This document shows, in pieces, positions 59,901 to 64,000 of a stretch of 64,000 nt of DNA. A model generated the notes under the pieces. It did not search any database, was not told the origin of the DNA, and saw only the letters and a program-made list of their open reading frames with translations. The stretch is from assembly GCA_022393335.1 (NCBI GenBank), contig JAJEKB010021880.1, forward strand, positions 2,740,806-2,804,805, in the 5' to 3' direction. The first letter of the stretch is position 1; each line of letters begins with the position of its first letter. The position numbers were made by a program, and so were the translations under genes. The DNA is from Macrotrachela quadricornifera (lineage: Eukaryota; Rotifera; Eurotatoria; Philodinida; Philodinidae).

Positions 59901-60440
59901 AATCATAAAAGATGAGATAGAAAAAAACTGAATTCATGTTTTACTATAAAAGGTCTTGTTTTCGCTATGGTCAAAGAACTGAGGTAGATAAGAACGCAAA
60001 GCGGCTCACTCTTAGATTTTCGCAAAAAGTATATCACCAGATGCAGAATCTAACAGTAATTCTTTTGGTGATCAATTCAGCACGTTTTGAAAATTCCTTA
60101 CTCAAAACTACTCAATCACTAATATTAAAGTCTTATTTGATAGAGCTCTTCAAACTTAACATTACAATGGTCTGCTATCTATTTATTAGGAAGACCTTTG
60201 ACACCACTTTCATATGAATATAGAAATAAATCTCATATGCTTGAAATTTGGATGTTGATAGTTACTTTTTTTTGTTAACAAAATCAAGATGAATGTAAAG
60301 TAAATAAACTACCTTCATCCACACTCTTCAATAATACATATGTACTTTTTATCTAGAAATTTTATTTTTAGTTCTATTTTCTATTAGTTAAAGTGTCATA
60401 CGAGAAAAAAATAAAAACCAATGTTATATCTACATTAATT
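59900..60440. other. Non-coding stretch
   Basis: The 93-codon frame at 59936-60217 has no recognisable motif and may be decayed repeat sequence. Confidence 0.35.
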
Positions 60441-60447
60441 CGAATCA

Positions 60448-61401
60448 TTAAAGGCGACACACGTATTCTGTTGATTGAGATTTGATAGCATATGCACCCA
60501 TACTTTCTAATTTAGCTAATGGTACTCGATTCTCCGAGATACATTGAATTTCAGGCAGTTCAAGCCATCGATCAAAAATTGCTACATCGGCAATACACCC
60601 ATGCCAGAAATGCTCGGGTGATTCCTTTATACCATTGAGATGTTCCCAAGACTCAGGCATTTGTAACGCAGCACCAATGCATAATGCTCCAGGAAATTGT
60701 TTTTGTTGATCTTCACAATTTTCGTTAACGTCATCATCACGAGATTTGGTCTCCTTCTCACATTCGAGTTGACCATTGACAAACAACTGTTGCTTATCAT
60801 GAGATAGTCGAGCTACAATATGATACCATATATCTGTCTCTGGACAATGATCACTAGAACTACTAAAAATTTTGATGCATTTAGCACTGTCAAATTGTAG
60901 GGAATATCTGAAACGACTATGATGAAGTCCTACATGAAGTAGTGAGTTGGTATCATGTTGCCAGGAAGCAAAAGCGATACGAAAAAATGAAGATTCTGGA
61001 TTCATATCCATGAACCATAAAGATATACAAACAGGATTTCTTTGATATGGTCGAATATCCTGAACTTGAATAATTATACTGGAAGAACCATCAAGATGAA
61101 CACATGGACCGAGCAAGGATTCATGATATTTTGGGTTACCAATATAATAGAGTTGGTCATATTTGATATTACCGCTGGTATCATGACCTAATTTTGATTG
61201 ATCGTGAAATTCCCAATGGCCAATCATATGATGACGGCAGAAATCAGTGAATCGTTGCTGAAGAAACTTTTCATTCATAATAATATTTCGCCATCGTTGA
61301 CATATAAGTGAGATAATTAGTAGCTCTGAGAGAGTTGCATCACAAGCTAAGAAAATCTCTTCAAGCAATTTGTTTGGAAGATCATTTATTGATGTTATCA
61401 T
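60448..61401 (-). CDS. F-box protein with LamG-like C-terminal domain (317 aa)
   Basis: Single exon from ATG 61401. Residues about 4-50 ('INDLPNKLLEEIFL', then 'LISLICQRWRNII') form a typical F-box, the motif that binds SKP1 in SCF ubiquitin ligases. Residues about 75-300 resemble a LamG/concanavalin-type jelly roll: 'CVHLDGSSSIIIQ', 'CISLWFMD', 'IWYHIVARLSHDKQQLFVNG' and 'FWHGCIADVAIFDRWL'. There is no signal peptide, so the lectin-like fold would be cytosolic and act as the substrate-recognition part. FBXO2-type F-box proteins recognise glycoproteins with a different lectin-like domain, so the parallel is only architectural. Substrate unknown. Confidence 0.85.
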   Translation of the reverse strand: MITSINDLPNKLLEEIFLACDATLSELLIISLICQRWRNIIMNEKFLQQRFTDFCRHHMIGHWEFHDQSKLGHDTSGNIKYDQLYYIGNPKYHESLLGPCVHLDGSSSIIIQVQDIRPYQRNPVCISLWFMDMNPESSFFRIAFASWQHDTNSLLHVGLHHSRFRYSLQFDSAKCIKIFSSSSDHCPETDIWYHIVARLSHDKQQLFVNGQLECEKETKSRDDDVNENCEDQQKQFPGALCIGAALQMPESWEHLNGIKESPEHFWHGCIADVAIFDRWLELPEIQCISENRVPLAKLESMGAYAIKSQSTEYVCRL

Positions 61402-62560
61402 ATCTGTTGTTATTGTTAATAATACTCAAAGGACAAAACGTGTTGAGAAAATGAAATATTTTTCTTTTCTTTATCGTCTCAAATATTAGACTATTATTAA
61501 AGAGAAAGAACAGTGAATATATTTATACCTATTGATTATGCGTTGGTGAGGTATGAGCGAAAAACCTATAGCAAAAACTGATGACGTGTATATTGACGTA
61601 AATGATAATTACGTTTTATTCTGCTTTCATATCTATTTACTTTGAGAATATAGGGACGACTATTTTCTTGGCTCGTATTCTTTTTATATACAAATTTTAT
61701 TTAAAAGACCTGTCCATATATAGTTAATTTTTTACCTCACATAGAAGTGTGAAAAATTTTCTAGATGACAATAATCAGAGAGTGGTCCTAGTTAAAAATC
61801 AGGAGTCAGTTCTCCTGAAGATCGAAAATTTTTTTTCAAATAACTAAACGATTATGATTTGGTCTACTAAAGTCTGGAACGCTGATTATAAATATCTGGT
61901 CCAAATCGAAAATCATCTTTTAACTCACAAAATAAAACGGACCCCATACTCGAGTCTCTTACTAGTCTTATTAGAATGTCTGGCTTGTAAATGAGCTACA
62001 AAACACTGATAGTAAACGTAAAACTTCGAGCTCTATCCAATAAAAAAAAGATCAAATATATTCATACTTCAAGGAGCTCGATATTGTGTAGATTGTATTC
62101 TGAAAAATGGCTATAATTATTCAATGCCATGAAAATAGACCTATAAAAGGCACGTCATTACGTGCCTAGTTTCAATCTAGTCCTCCTCTTAACTTCGATC
62201 ACGCGCACAAACTAATCAATAATAACTATTTCACACTGACTGGTCTGAATCACGATCAGTTCGACAATTTATACCCAATGCTACCATCTTTCGTACTTCG
62301 TCGCTCAAAAAATTGCTCTCCTTGGACCATTGTTACGCATTTTATGATGAAGTTTCGTCTCGGGTATAGACGGCGCAAGGTCAGTATTTTAGGGAAAGCA
62401 ATAAATTTTATAACAAGCTTCCTCCCTCCGCTCCACAGTGGACAGAAAAAGGGGGTCAGAAGCGATTTCCAGTTGCCAAATCGCTTTTGAATCGAGAGTA
62501 TGTGCATTACGTAGGCCCTAATGAACTATGAACATTGTGAAAAGGCTTCGTGCTTTTAGC
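61402..62560. other. Non-coding stretch with one small hairpin
   Basis: At 62151-62168 'ggcacgtcattacgtgcc' forms a 7-bp stem with a 4-base loop. It is isolated. No gene is recognised. Confidence 0.4.
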
Positions 62561-62567
62561 TTATTTC

Positions 62568-62900
62568 TGTCGAAATATTTAATTTTTGTGGCCTTTTTTA
62601 GCAAAAAGTCGTGGTCCCCCTCAGATTCACCTAAAAAATCAATTTTCGAGTCTCGACTTGAAACTTTGCACAGAGAAAGAAGTACTCTTTTTCACATCAT
62701 TTATAGCAGGAAACATTAAGTGTTCATATTTAAGAATAGGAGCAATCAAGAAATTTGAAATTTTTCGGATTGACTAATTTTATTGAGACCTCTCTCTGTG
62801 CAAAGTTCCAAGCCAAAATCCGAAAGCTGATTTTTTAAGTGAACCTGAGAGAAATCACAGCAGTGCTAATAAAATGCCATAAAAATCAAATATCTCAATA
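62568..62900. mobile_element. Diverged palindromic MITE
   Basis: The left arm (about 62568-62690), with 'gaaatatttaatttttgtgg', 'ctcagattcacctaaaaaat' and 'aactttgcacagagaaag', is matched in reverse complement by about 62785-62900. Arms are about 80% identical and the loop is about 95 bp. Short open frames here reflect the repeat. Confidence 0.65.
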
Positions 62901-62919
62901 GGGGTTCAGTGGTGCATCT

Positions 62920-64000
62920 ATTGAAGATAAGTCATGACACGCTCTATCAAACGATAAATTAAGACTTGAATTTAAACTCCCGCAAAATCTCGCAAACGAA
63001 CAACATTATGAGCCAATAGCTATTTTGCACTATACTGATGGTAAGTTTTTGATCTTATAACAGCCTTTTTTTCATCATCTTCTACTCACTATTCATAAGG
63101 ATCTCGACTTAATCTGACTTTTATTCTTTTGATGACAATAGATATTGTATCCAAATTGAATGATAAAAGTTCATTTTTAATACTGCACTATCAGAGATAT
63201 TTTCGCTTTATTTTTTCATAACTACGTTTTCTGCTGAAAATTTTAAAAATCACGACAGGTAGTCAGACAGACTCAATGACCTGTTTGAATACTTCTGATA
63301 AATATGCTATAATTTCAACAATTTCTTTTTTAGAAAGATAATGAGATTTAATTCTTATTTATTTTGCTTCAAGAATCAATAAATTAATAAATATATAATG
63401 GTAAGCTTACGGAAAAGAAAAGAAGAATATTGCTATTAGGCGTGCTCAATTATTATTGATATATCCGATAGAGATGTCATTTGATATCATTGAAATGATT
63501 TTATTGATAAATGTAGAAAAGTATTTTATTTCGTACATTTAGTATTTACATTGTGTTATCGTTATTTTAACTGATCCTATGAAAAAAAACGATCGTTACA
63601 TCTATAAAATAGGTGCGGAAATACTGAGCAATAAACCAAGAGCAGCCATTTTTAGTTAAGTTCTTAGTAAATCTATTATATACGAACAACAATCAATTGA
63701 AGATTTTTACAATACATATGTAGGCTTTGGTATGACTCATTCATTTACTTACGACTTTTTGCCTAAATAGATAATGTAAACTATAAAAAATAATCAAATT
63801 TTCACATATGTTTTCATGATTTCAAACAAAATAAATTTCGGTTGACTGAATTGTGTGATTTAATTTATATGAGAACCATTTCGATGAAGAACACTGCTTC
63901 ATTATAACGACAATTTTAATTATTATAGAGCGATTAATTTGTTCTTTTTTTGTCTTATATGCACCCTTAAGAAACTTGTGGTCTGAAGAGATGTATTTCT
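62920..64000. other. Non-coding stretch, no gene seen
   Basis: AT-rich right edge of the window with no recognised feature. Confidence 0.45.

Noticed and set aside
62151..62168. Short hairpin ggcacgt-catt-acgtgcc
   Set aside because: An isolated 7-bp stem with no associated gene; such stems occur by chance in this much sequence.
1..64000. CRISPR arrays, prokaryotic operons, rRNA or tRNA genes
   Set aside because: No regular direct-repeat/spacer arrays with unique spacers, no ribosome-binding-site-led operons, and no tRNA B-box or cloverleaf pattern or rRNA core that I could recognise. Introns show the DNA is eukaryotic.

Overview
This is AT-rich (about 30% GC by eye) eukaryotic DNA. It has very short introns (45-90 bp), GT-AG splice sites and small secreted or membrane-anchored genes. 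The gene families (astacin, TIL, LamG, FN3, macro-PARP, ISG12) are metazoan. Short introns, a TGTGGGG-type tract like the bdelloid telomere unit, and relics of mariner, Tc1, pogo/Tigger, hAT and Helitron elements suggest a bdelloid rotifer, perhaps Rotaria-like. The species call is inference.

Layout. 1-3.1 kb: a transposon-like unit with inverted ends enclosing about 17 diverged copies of a 70-bp repeat. 3.9-8.0 kb (minus): a five-exon gene for a membrane-anchored protein with nine FN3 domains, a macro domain and a PARP-type ADP-ribosyltransferase domain. 8.5-9.9 kb: Helitron-like relic. 10.5-16.5 kb: palindromic MITE, an ISG12/IFI6-like gene with an in-frame stop, a dead mariner with long terminal inverted repeats, and a fold-back repeat of about 490-bp arms. 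18.3-18.9 kb: secreted TIL-domain protein with an in-frame TGA. 19.9-20.3 kb: 21-bp minisatellite. 21.8-22.4 kb (minus): secreted protein of unknown family. 24.6-28.5 kb (minus): nine-exon astacin metalloprotease with a PPC-like tail and a one-base frameshift in the propeptide. 28.9-36 kb: mostly transposon debris plus one small two-exon gene. 37.2-40.6 kb: two divergent paralogous P-loop GTPases. 41-45.5 kb: pogo/Tigger relic joined to a 1.58-kb palindrome, then a hAT-like unit. 45.6-46.4 kb (minus): Pro/Gly/Tyr-rich protein with an EF-hand-like loop and a 4-bp first coding exon. 47.5-47.8 kb: small six-cysteine secreted peptide. 49.0-49.8 kb (minus): Ly6-like GPI-anchored protein. 50.9-56.2 kb (minus): a 12-exon type II membrane protein whose Thr-rich stalk is built from tandemly duplicated mini-exons and which ends in a LamG domain. 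60.4-61.4 kb (minus): F-box/LamG protein.

The genes do not form one pathway. Several could act in surface or innate-defence biology (ISG12-like, macro-PARP, GTPases, protease and inhibitor, LamG). That is family-level inference only. Exon models were assembled by eye from splice motifs, phase agreement and domain continuity. No searches were run.
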